From: an uncultured cyanobacterium
Lineage (GTDB): Bacteria; Cyanobacteriota; Cyanobacteriia; PCC-6307; Cyanobiaceae
Assembly: GCA_903934745.1 (NCBI GenBank)
Contig: CAIZOZ010000250.1
Coordinates: forward strand, 1 to 5,120
Reading direction: 5' to 3'
DNA: 5,120 nucleotides
The translations under genes were made by a program, and so were the position numbers. Positions 1 to 5,120 of the stretch are shown here, piece after piece; position 1 is the stretch's first letter; each line of letters opens with the position of its first letter. Under the pieces are notes generated by a model that was given only the letters and a program-made list of their open reading frames with translations, ran no database searches and was not told the origin of the DNA.

Positions 1-199
1 AGCCAATGAAGTGACCGTGCTGGTCAATGCTGCCGAACTGGCCAGCAGCATTGATCCGGTCGCCGCTGAGAAGGCGTTCGAAGCGGCCCAGCTGGCGGTG
101 GCCGCCCTTGACGGCCAGCCCGCCAGCCCCGCCAAGGTGAAAGCCCAGCAAACCCTTTCCCAGGCCAAGGCACGCGTGGCGGCTGTACGCGCCAACTGA
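1..199 (+). CDS. atpC: ATP synthase F1 epsilon subunit, C-terminal part (5' end outside window)
   Basis: The frame is open from base 2 and ends at TGA 197-199, giving 65 visible residues. They begin ANEVTVLVNAAEL, which matches the end of the beta-sandwich domain of cyanobacterial AtpC (typically ...AEVENNEVTVLVNAAE). A helical hairpin follows, rich in Ala, Lys and Gln, containing GQPASPAKVKAQQTL and ending in RVAAVRAN; this wording is typical of picocyanobacterial epsilon subunits. The epsilon subunit is part of the central stalk of the thylakoid/plasma-membrane F1Fo ATP synthase, and its C-terminal helices restrain ATP hydrolysis. A GTG at base 11 lies inside the conserved strand and is not the real start; the gene begins upstream of the window, normally behind atpB (beta subunit). 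The identification rests on recalled family sequence and is strong for so short a fragment. Confidence 0.93.
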   Translation, partial: ANEVTVLVNAAELASSIDPVAAEKAFEAAQLAVAALDGQPASPAKVKAQQTLSQAKARVAAVRAN

Positions 200-289
200 A
201 CTGTTCCTGACCAAATCGATCGCGATACCACTGATTGGCATGGATTGATGGTGTCGCAACCTTGAAGTGATCGACGGCGGCCTCGCCCC
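200..289 (+). other. Intergenic gap between atpC and the transaldolase-like gene
   Basis: These 90 bases are less GC-rich than the genes on either side and hold no convincing gene. A TTGGCA at 235-240 resembles a -35 box, but the hexamer 17 bases further on (AACCTT, 258-263) is a poor -10 match. The palindromic stretch ATCGATCGCGAT near 208-219 could form only a four-pair stem and has no T run after it, so I do not call a terminator. The gap is the natural place for the end of the ATP synthase transcript and for any promoter of the next gene, but neither is proven by sequence. Confidence 0.3.
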
Positions 290-958
290 ATGGGACTGCG
301 TCTGTTTCTTGATTCGGCCGATCCCCAGGCCTGGAGCCAGTGGCTGCCCTCAGGCCTGTTCCACGGCATCACCACCAATCCCACCCTGCTGAGGCAGGCT
401 GGTCAGCCCTGCCGGCTTGATCACCTGCAGGAGCTCAGCCGGCGGGCCCTGGATCTGGGCTGTCGGGAGCTGCAGCTGCAGGCCTGGGGCGGCGATGCCA
501 GCAGCTACCTCGCCTGCGGTCAGCAGCTGGCGGCCTTGGCTCCCGGCCAGATCACCGTGAAACTACCGGTGACCCGTCCTGGAGCCGCCGCGGCAGGTGA
601 GCTGATCGCCGCCGATGTGCCGGTGACCTTCACCGCCTGCTACGAGGTGCCCCAGGTGCTGATCGCCGCGGCCCTCGGCGCTGCCTATATCGCTCCCTAT
701 CTCGGTCGCATCGGCGATCAGGGGCGCGATGGCCATTCCGAGCTGGTGTCCATGCAGCGCTGCCTTGATGGGCTGGGTTCCTCCGTGCGCCTGCTGGTGG
801 CCAGCCTCAGGCAACCCGCTGATCTGGGACGGCTGGCGGCAGCGGGGCTCTCCACCTTCACGATCAGTCCCGCCATTGCTGCGGCCCTGTTCGGCAGTGA
901 GGCCACCGCCGCCGATGCCCGGCGCTTTGAAGCCGATGCCGGCTTCGTCACTTCCTAA
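290..958 (+). CDS. Transaldolase-family protein, short FSA/TalC type
   Basis: This 222-residue protein has the size of the fructose-6-phosphate aldolase/TalC subgroup (about 220 residues) rather than classical transaldolases (over 300). Visible landmarks in a single TIM barrel are LFLDSAD (6-11, Asp8), GITTNPT (26-32, Asn30), Gln64 in LQLQAW, the Schiff-base lysine Lys91 in ITVKLPVT, APYLGRIGD (135-143), VASLR (170-174) and TISP (191-194). Gln64 appears to align with the Gln that marks E. coli FSA (Glu in transaldolases). The expected activity is cytosolic aldol cleavage/formation or dihydroxyacetone transfer on sugar phosphates, related to the pentose phosphate/Calvin cycle; the exact substrate cannot be told from sequence. 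ATG 290 is the only usual start, since an in-frame TGA lies at 263-265. There is no clear Shine-Dalgarno. The next gene starts 24 bases downstream. Confidence 0.88.
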   Translation: MGLRLFLDSADPQAWSQWLPSGLFHGITTNPTLLRQAGQPCRLDHLQELSRRALDLGCRELQLQAWGGDASSYLACGQQLAALAPGQITVKLPVTRPGAAAAGELIAADVPVTFTACYEVPQVLIAAALGAAYIAPYLGRIGDQGRDGHSELVSMQRCLDGLGSSVRLLVASLRQPADLGRLAAAGLSTFTISPAIAAALFGSEATAADARRFEADAGFVTS

Positions 959-982
959 GCTCACGCCACATCGGTCGCTCGG

Positions 983-2143
983 ATGGGAACGGGGCGCGAA
1001 CTGGGCCTGCAGCTGCGGAGCTGGATGGAGAGCGGCAGCCTTGGCCTCGACAACGGCCAGGCCCTCGCCAACCGGCTGGTGGATGCGCTCGGGGCGGAGG
1101 AGGGCCTCAAGGGCCCCGTGCGGGATCTGGCCAGCCAACCGCTGCTGCGCCAGCTGCTGCGGCGGCGTGGGGAACCCAGCCTCACGGCGGTCGAGGCCCT
1201 CACCAGCCACCTGGCCCGCACCTACACACCTGCCGTGCTGGCCGAACTGCACGACCTGATCGAAGCCGCCACCGGCATCACCCCACCGGCTCCACCGACC
1301 CCAGCCACTCCGCCGTTGAACGATGCGGAGTCGGAGTCGGAGCCCGGCACTCAGCACCCTGCCACCCACCCGCTCCACTCCGTTGTCGGACCTGGCCTCG
1401 GCAGCGACATCCAGGCCCTGGGGGCAGGACTGGCCCTGGCCGCCAGCTTCAGCCTGGTGCTGGCCTGGGCGGCCGGCGAACTCGACCAGGCCCTCTTCGA
1501 TCGCTGGCGCTGGAGTGGCGGCGTGGTGCTGGCCCTCAGCCTGGCCCTGGTGCAGGCCCTCAGCCTGGGGCCCCTGCGGCGCCTGCGACGGCGCGGTCTG
1601 CTCAACGCCAGCAGCTGCGGTGATCCACGCCGGGCCTGGTGCTGGATCAGCTCCCCCTGGATCCATGGCCGCCACGCCGAAGCGATGGTGAACGTGCTGC
1701 TGCTGCTGGTGCTGCTGGGCCCCTCGCCCCTGTCGCTGGCGGATGTGGTGCTGCGCTATGGCCTGACGAGCCTGGCCACCACCGCCTTAGCTGCCCTGCT
1801 GACCCGGCGACTGGGGGTGAGCCAACGGCAGTGGTGCGGTGCAACGGGGGCGATTGCGGCCCTGATCAGCCTGGCGGCGATTCTCAGCCTGCTGCGCTGG
1901 CAGGAACTGGGCTTCCGCGTCGGCTCCGAATCGATCCCCGCCTGGGTGTTGCTGGTGGTGTACGGGGCGCTGCAGCTCGGCTGGCAGTTGCCCCGCTCGA
2001 CTCCGACGGACCACAGCCGGCCGATCGAGCGGCTCTGGTGCAGCACCTGGTGGTGGGGCAGCTTGCTGGGCCTCGGCTGGGGGCTGGCGACCTGGGGATC
2101 GGATCTGGCCCAGACCCTGCTCAAGGCTCGGCCAGGAGGCTGA
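983..2143 (+). CDS. Multi-pass membrane protein, rhomboid-like, with apparently lost catalytic residues
   Basis: This 386-residue protein has three parts. Residues 1-98 are soluble, helical and Leu/Ala/Arg-rich, of no family I recognise. Residues 99-135 form a Pro/Ser/Glu linker (PPAPPTPATPP, then ESESE). Residues 140-371 contain about seven hydrophobic helices (approx. 146-164, 178-197, 234-248, 256-274, 286-304, 319-336, 351-371). The membrane part follows the rhomboid plan: SPWIHGRHAEAMVN (224-237) resembles the SPFLHG....N segment, GATG (286-289) sits where GxSG is expected, and TWWWGSLLGLGWG (355-367) parallels AHxxGxxxGxxxG. Thr288 would replace the catalytic Ser and Trp356 the catalytic His, so proteolysis is doubtful. 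His228 and Asn237 keep the H(x8)N spacing, with Glu233 in place of the second His. ATG 983 is the first start after the preceding gene's TAA, and no clear ribosome site is seen. It is probably co-transcribed with the transaldolase-like gene. It could instead be an unrelated polytopic protein. Confidence 0.82.
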   Translation: MGTGRELGLQLRSWMESGSLGLDNGQALANRLVDALGAEEGLKGPVRDLASQPLLRQLLRRRGEPSLTAVEALTSHLARTYTPAVLAELHDLIEAATGITPPAPPTPATPPLNDAESESEPGTQHPATHPLHSVVGPGLGSDIQALGAGLALAASFSLVLAWAAGELDQALFDRWRWSGGVVLALSLALVQALSLGPLRRLRRRGLLNASSCGDPRRAWCWISSPWIHGRHAEAMVNVLLLLVLLGPSPLSLADVVLRYGLTSLATTALAALLTRRLGVSQRQWCGATGAIAALISLAAILSLLRWQELGFRVGSESIPAWVLLVVYGALQLGWQLPRSTPTDHSRPIERLWCSTWWWGSLLGLGWGLATWGSDLAQTLLKARPGG

Positions 2144-2247
2144 ATCGGCTGTTCGTCAGCAGACCGGACGCGTGACCTCAGCCGCCTGGTTGAACGGGGT
2201 GAACCGCAGGACTGCTGGCGGATCAGGTCTGAGCCTGCCTCCAGCGC
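2144..2247. other. Convergent intergenic region with weak hairpins
   Basis: These 104 bases separate the 3' ends of two converging genes, so termination of both is expected here. The best stem is CCGCAG (2204-2209) pairing with CTgGCGG (2215-2221) across a five-base loop with one bulged G. A second perfect five-pair stem, CCAGC/GCTGG (2241-2245 with 2251-2255), overlaps the minus-strand stop codon. Neither is followed by a T tract on either strand, so these are only candidate bidirectional terminator elements. No gene is visible. Confidence 0.25.
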
Positions 2248-4521
2248 TCAGCTGGCCACAGCCCGCATGTAGCGCCCCCAGAGATCGGCCACCAGGGCGC
2301 CGGAAGCCGCCTCGGCCGGGGTGTTGTCGTCGTTGCCCATCCAGATGCCGGTGAGGATCCCCATCGCCGGCGAGTAGCCGATGAACAGCACATCGACGCC
2401 GTTGTTGGTGGTGCCGGTCTTGCCGCGGGCATCGGCGACACCGGCCGCGGCCCGCCCGGTGCCCTCGCTCACAACCCGGCGCAGTTGCCGGTCCATGGCG
2501 GCGGCCACCGCCGGCTCCAGCAGCTGCCGCGAGCGCTCGCCGATCGGGGTGGTGACCCCGCTGGCCGGGCACTGGGCCAGGGTGTCGATCGAAGGACAGA
2601 TGCCCAGGTCGTAGATGCGGCGGACACCATGCATCGGCACCGAGCGGCCACCGTTGGCCACCACGGCATAGGCCCTGGCCAACTCGTAGAGGTAGGTCTC
2701 CTTGCCGCCCAACACCATGGTGTAGGTGGAATCGAGGGGGGTGCTGATGCCCAGCCGCCGCGCCTGTTCGATCACCCGGTTCAGCCCCACCCGTTCGGCC
2801 AGCCGCAGGGCCACCACATTCTCCGAGAAGGCGAAACCATCGGCGTAGCTGATCGTTCCAGTCGGGCCCACCGGTCCGTGCTGGCAGCCGGCCACATAAG
2901 CCAGGGGCGCACAGGAGACGGTGGCGTTGAGATCGAGATCGGCCGTGAGCCCCGCCAGATAGGTGAACAGCTTGAAGGTGGAACCTGGCTGCCGCAGAGC
3001 CTGCACCCGATCGAAGCTGGAGCGGGCATAGTCGCCACCGCCCACATAGGCCAGGATTTCGCCGGTGGCCACATCCAGCGAGATCAGGGCTCCCTGGGTG
3101 AGCCCCACGCCGGCGGCCGGTCCCTGCAGGAAGCGGCCCAGCTGCTTCTGGGCAATCGCCTGCATGCGGGGATCAATCGTGCTCACCACCTGGTAGTTGC
3201 CGCCCAGCTGCTCGTCCCTGAGATTGAGGCCGAAGCGCCGCCCCTCCAGCTCACCAACCACGTAGTCGCTGAAGTAGGGATAACTGATCAGCGTCGACTC
3301 CCGGCAGGCGGAGGGGTCGATGTTCAGCGGGCGGCGCAGGGCATCGATCAGCTGCTGATCGGAGAGGTAGCCCTCCTGCTGCATCAGCCGCAACACCAGA
3401 TCGCGGCGCTCCCGTCCGGCCGTCGGATCCTTGCTGTTGCAGGGGCTGTAGCCATTGGGATTGGGCAGCAGACCCACCAGAAAAGCCGCTTCCGAGACAT
3501 CCAGCTTGCGGGCTGACTTACGGAAGTACAGCTGGGCCGCCTGCTCGAAACCCTCCGTCCCCAGGCCGAGATAGGCCCGATCGAGATACATCTTGAGGAT
3601 GCGGTTCTTGCTGAAGCCCGCCTCCAGCTGCCAGGCCACCCCCAGCTCCCGCAGCTTGCGGGCCACACTCACGTCGTTGCCGACGGCGGGGTAGTACATC
3701 CGGGCCACCTGCTGGGTGAGACCGCTGCCGCCGCCGGTGCCGAGCAGGGCTGAACGCAGGGTGCCGAACAGATCGATGCCGCTGTTCCAGCCGAAGCGCG
3801 ACTCCTCCGACGCCATCAAGGCCTGCCGCAGCTGCAGCGGATAGGCGTCCAGGGAGGGCAGGGCCACCGGCGCCCCCTCGGCCGCATCGATCTGACGGCC
3901 GTTGTCGGCAACGATGCGCACCGGCCCTCCGATGGCGCGGATGCTGGAGCCACCAGCGATCGTGGTGGCCGCCAATAGCAGCGAGAGGGCGATCGCCGAG
4001 CCCCCCAGCAGGCCCACACCGCCCCAGTGGATGGCCTGCTCCAGGGGGCTGCGCGGCTGGCAGTAGCGCAGGGTGGGGGCTTCGGCCCGCAAGGGGGAGC
4101 CGAGTTGCAGCTGATCGCCATGGCGCAGATCGATGCTGCGGATGCGTCGGTCCTGCCAGAACATCCCATTGGCGGAGCCGAAGTCCTCCAGGCGATAGTC
4201 CCGTGCCTGGGGCCGCTGCTTCTCCACGATTCCATGCACCCGGCTGATGCCGCTGCCATCGACCGGCAGCTCCAGCTGGGGATCCCGGCCGATGCGATAG
4301 CGCCCATCCCCCAGCGGCAGGCGCTGGCGGCACACGTCGCCCTGCCAGAGCTCCAACCAGGCGCGGCGCTGGCGCAGGAGCCGCAGGGCCTTGGCCAACG
4401 CCTGCGGCCTGCTGGCCACAGGGCCGGTGAGCAAGGCGCGCCCAAAGGCGGACCAGGCGGCACCGGGCGCGACCGGCTCGGGCATCCCTGGGATCTGGAG
4501 GAGCCGATACGCTAGCTGCAT
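2248..4521 (-). CDS. FHA-domain class A penicillin-binding protein (GT51 glycosyltransferase + transpeptidase)
   Basis: This 757-residue bifunctional peptidoglycan synthase polymerises lipid II and cross-links stem peptides in the periplasm. A cytoplasmic FHA domain (about 55-145) carries GR (78-79), SRVH (93-96) and NG (118-119), the phosphothreonine-binding set. One membrane helix spans about 166-190. GT51 (about 215-400) has EESRF (239-243, catalytic Glu239), GGSGLTQQ (264-271), RKLRE (288-292) and KNRILKMYLD (305-314); several positions deviate from consensus (see findings). The transpeptidase domain (about 470-757) is intact: STFK (514-517, nucleophile Ser514), SEN (566-568) and KTGT (701-704). 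TGA lies at 2248-2250 on the minus strand. ATG 4521 is the first possible start, since an in-frame stop lies just upstream; AGGGG sits about 10 bases before it. Met13 (codon 4483-4485) is an alternative start. FHA fusion suggests control by Ser/Thr kinases; that link is inference. Confidence 0.95.
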   Translation of the reverse strand: MQLAYRLLQIPGMPEPVAPGAAWSAFGRALLTGPVASRPQALAKALRLLRQRRAWLELWQGDVCRQRLPLGDGRYRIGRDPQLELPVDGSGISRVHGIVEKQRPQARDYRLEDFGSANGMFWQDRRIRSIDLRHGDQLQLGSPLRAEAPTLRYCQPRSPLEQAIHWGGVGLLGGSAIALSLLLAATTIAGGSSIRAIGGPVRIVADNGRQIDAAEGAPVALPSLDAYPLQLRQALMASEESRFGWNSGIDLFGTLRSALLGTGGGSGLTQQVARMYYPAVGNDVSVARKLRELGVAWQLEAGFSKNRILKMYLDRAYLGLGTEGFEQAAQLYFRKSARKLDVSEAAFLVGLLPNPNGYSPCNSKDPTAGRERRDLVLRLMQQEGYLSDQQLIDALRRPLNIDPSACRESTLISYPYFSDYVVGELEGRRFGLNLRDEQLGGNYQVVSTIDPRMQAIAQKQLGRFLQGPAAGVGLTQGALISLDVATGEILAYVGGGDYARSSFDRVQALRQPGSTFKLFTYLAGLTADLDLNATVSCAPLAYVAGCQHGPVGPTGTISYADGFAFSENVVALRLAERVGLNRVIEQARRLGISTPLDSTYTMVLGGKETYLYELARAYAVVANGGRSVPMHGVRRIYDLGICPSIDTLAQCPASGVTTPIGERSRQLLEPAVAAAMDRQLRRVVSEGTGRAAAGVADARGKTGTTNNGVDVLFIGYSPAMGILTGIWMGNDDNTPAEAASGALVADLWGRYMRAVAS
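3989..3996. repeat. HIP1 palindrome GCGATCGC
   Basis: This is a perfect octamer, embedded in the longer palindrome GGCGATCGCC (3988-3997), inside the membrane-helix coding part of the penicillin-binding protein gene. HIP1 is the highly iterated palindrome of many cyanobacterial genomes, so it agrees with the taxonomic reading. One copy in 5 kb of GC-rich DNA is not proof of enrichment. Confidence 0.6.
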
Positions 4522-4538
4522 CGATCACGAGCCCCTGG
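4522..4538. promoter_or_regulatory. Very short divergent start region
   Basis: Only 17 bases lie between the minus-strand ATG (4519-4521) and the plus-strand GTG (4539-4541). That is too short for two promoters, so promoter elements must lie inside one or both reading frames as drawn, or one true start is further in. I found no convincing -35/-10 pair nearby; TACGCT at 4509-4514 on the plus strand is only a faint -10 match. The call rests on gene geometry, not on recognised motifs. Confidence 0.3.
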
Positions 4539-4874
4539 GTGGAGCGTCGCCGGGATCCCTGGGCCCCTTTCCGCATCTGGATTGCCCTGACGGTGGCCGT
4601 CTACGCGATCCGGGCCAGCTTTGCGGCCACCTGGGTGGGGGCCCTACCGGGCTGGGTGCTGCTGCTGCTGCTGCTGATCGGCCTGCTGCTGGCGACCATC
4701 GCCCTGCTGTTCCCCGGCCGGGTGAGACCCTGGCGGGAGGGAGAACCGGGCCTGCGCGCCGAGATTGCGGCCGACTGGCGTCACTGGTGGCAGTGCCACG
4801 GGTTGCCGCGCCACGGGTTGCCGCGCCACAGGTTGCCGCGCCGTAATGGCGGTGATCGTGGGGATGGGGGCTGA
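4539..4874 (+). CDS. Small two-helix membrane protein upstream of an FHA gene
   Basis: This 111-residue protein is of unrecognised family. A short basic N-terminus (MERRRDP) is followed by two likely membrane helices, about 12-31 (FRIWIALTVAVYAIRASF) and 37-58, the second including a run of six Leu encoded by CTG repeats. After them come a charged, Trp-containing stretch (RPWREGEPGLRAEIAADW) and a low-complexity tail of HGLPR repeats ending in Gly/Asp/Arg. The GTG at 4539 is the nearest usable start; there is no ATG in frame, and the ribosome site is weak, so the start is uncertain. Its TGA (4872-4874) shares one base with the ATG of the next gene, implying translational coupling and a shared membrane-linked role with that FHA protein. 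The gene model is supported by coupling and a clear hydrophobic pattern. The function is unknown. Confidence 0.68.
   Translation: MERRRDPWAPFRIWIALTVAVYAIRASFAATWVGALPGWVLLLLLLIGLLLATIALLFPGRVRPWREGEPGLRAEIAADWRHWWQCHGLPRHGLPRHRLPRRNGGDRGDGG
4659..4676 (+). repeat. (CTG)6 trinucleotide run
   Basis: Six perfect CTG codons in a row encode Leu41-Leu46 in the second membrane helix of the small membrane protein. A single repeated codon, rather than mixed Leu codons, makes the tract prone to slippage by whole codons, which would lengthen or shorten the helix without a frameshift. Confidence 0.7.
4796..4840 (+). repeat. 15-base tandem repeat, three copies
   Basis: The unit CCACGGGTTGCCGCG occurs at 4796-4810 and 4811-4825 exactly, and at 4826-4840 with one change (A for G at the fifth base). 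It encodes HGLPR, HGLPR, HRLPR near the end of the small membrane protein. The unit length is a multiple of three, so copy changes keep the frame. The near identity of the copies points to recent duplication. Confidence 0.9.
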
Positions 4875-5120
4875 TGGAGAGCGCCAGCCTCGAACTGCGG
4901 GACAATCCGCGGCGGCGGGCCAACCTGGACCCCGCCAAGGGGCTGACCATCGGGCGTGCCCCGGACAACGGCCTCTGCCTGCCGGAGGCAGCGGGGCTGT
5001 CGCGTCAGCATGCCCAAGTGCGTCGCTCCCGTACTGGTAACCAGTGGCTGGTGTGTGATCTGGGCAGCGCCAACGGCACCTGGCTGGAAGGGGTGCGGCT
5101 GCGCCAGTGCCGCCCCCTCG
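4874..5120 (+). CDS. FHA-domain protein, N-terminal part (3' end outside window)
   Basis: The frame starts at ATG 4874 and stays open to the window end, giving 82 full codons. Nearly all of this is one FHA domain: GLTIGRAPDN (23-32, Gly27-Arg28), GLSRQHAQV (41-49, Ser43, Arg44, His46) and DLGSANGTWLEG (62-73, Asn67-Gly68), which are the conserved phosphopeptide-binding positions. FHA domains bind phosphothreonine on partner proteins in Ser/Thr kinase pathways; what lies C-terminal here cannot be seen. An in-frame TGA at 4853-4855 leaves ATG 4874 as the natural start. It is preceded by G-rich GGGGATGGGGG and overlaps the upstream stop codon by one base (TGATG), so it is very likely translated in concert with the small membrane protein. 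The nearby penicillin-binding protein has its own FHA domain, which suggests a common regulatory theme. Confidence 0.9.
   Translation, partial: MESASLELRDNPRRRANLDPAKGLTIGRAPDNGLCLPEAAGLSRQHAQVRRSRTGNQWLVCDLGSANGTWLEGVRLRQCRPL

Noticed and set aside
208..219. Palindromic ATCGATCGCGAT after atpC as a terminator
   Set aside because: It gives only a four-pair stem with no following T tract, and it is not a perfect HIP1 site.
956..983. Possible readthrough fusion of the transaldolase-like and rhomboid-like proteins, which share a reading frame with only one TAA between them
   Set aside because: The separation has a good stop codon, the transaldolase ends at a normal family length and the next ATG is the first available start. 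Sharing a frame happens by chance one time in three.
1328..1341. Short CGGAGT-type repeat in the rhomboid-like gene
   Set aside because: It is just two to three short copies encoding the Ser/Glu part of a low-complexity linker, with no sign of a mobile or regulatory element.
563..1675. Long minus-strand open frame (370 codons) antisense to the transaldolase-like and rhomboid-like genes
   Set aside because: The translation is low-complexity Gly/Gln/Pro/His-rich with no domain pattern. It arises because high-GC codon bias leaves few stops on the opposite strand, and the plus-strand frames there have clear motifs.
2485..3516. Plus-strand open frame of 343 codons
   Set aside because: It lies wholly antisense to the transpeptidase and glycosyltransferase coding region, whose motifs are unambiguous. 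Its product is repetitive and Gly/His/Gln-rich with no recognisable fold.
3518..4576. Minus-strand open frame of 352 codons in another frame of the penicillin-binding protein gene
   Set aside because: The Arg/Pro/Ala/Gly-rich translation is typical of an out-of-frame reading of GC-rich DNA. The overlapping frame carries the FHA and GT51 motifs.
4525..4968. Minus-strand frame containing repeats of GAAT/RGT pentapeptides
   Set aside because: The repeats are simply the 15-base tandem repeat read on the other strand. The plus-strand genes show membrane helices, an overlapping stop/start and an FHA domain.

Overview
The window looks like a high-GC cyanobacterial chromosome, most likely of the Synechococcus/Cyanobium (picocyanobacterial) type. 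The open 5' end encodes the C-terminus of a cyanobacterial-style F1 ATP synthase epsilon subunit. There is one perfect HIP1 octamer, and the coding is dense and GC-rich. This assignment is inference from protein resemblance; no database was searched.

Left half, + strand (1-2143): the tail of atpC, a 90-base gap, a short FSA/TalC-type transaldolase-family protein (290-958), and 24 bases later a 386-residue membrane protein (983-2143). I did not recognise the last one by name. Its C-terminal two thirds follow the rhomboid intramembrane protease layout (HG-to-N motif, GxTG in place of GxSG, and a final helix of the form (T)W..G...G in place of AH..G...G). Both members of the catalytic Ser/His pair appear replaced, so it is best described as a rhomboid-like pseudoprotease candidate with an extra N-terminal domain.

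Right half: convergent to that gene is a large minus-strand gene (2248-4521) for a class A penicillin-binding protein. It has a cytoplasmic N-terminal FHA domain, one membrane helix, a GT51 glycosyltransferase domain with several unusual motif residues, and an intact transpeptidase domain. Only 17 bases from its start codon, and divergent from it, begins a two-gene + strand set: a small two-helix membrane protein (4539-4874), then a second FHA-domain protein (from 4874) that overlaps it by one base and runs off the window.

How they may work together: two FHA proteins around one divergent start region suggest that phosphothreonine-dependent signalling is tied to peptidoglycan synthesis at the membrane. 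The energy and carbon genes on the left are ordinary housekeeping neighbours. The most interesting items are the apparent rhomboid pseudoprotease and the FHA/PBP module.
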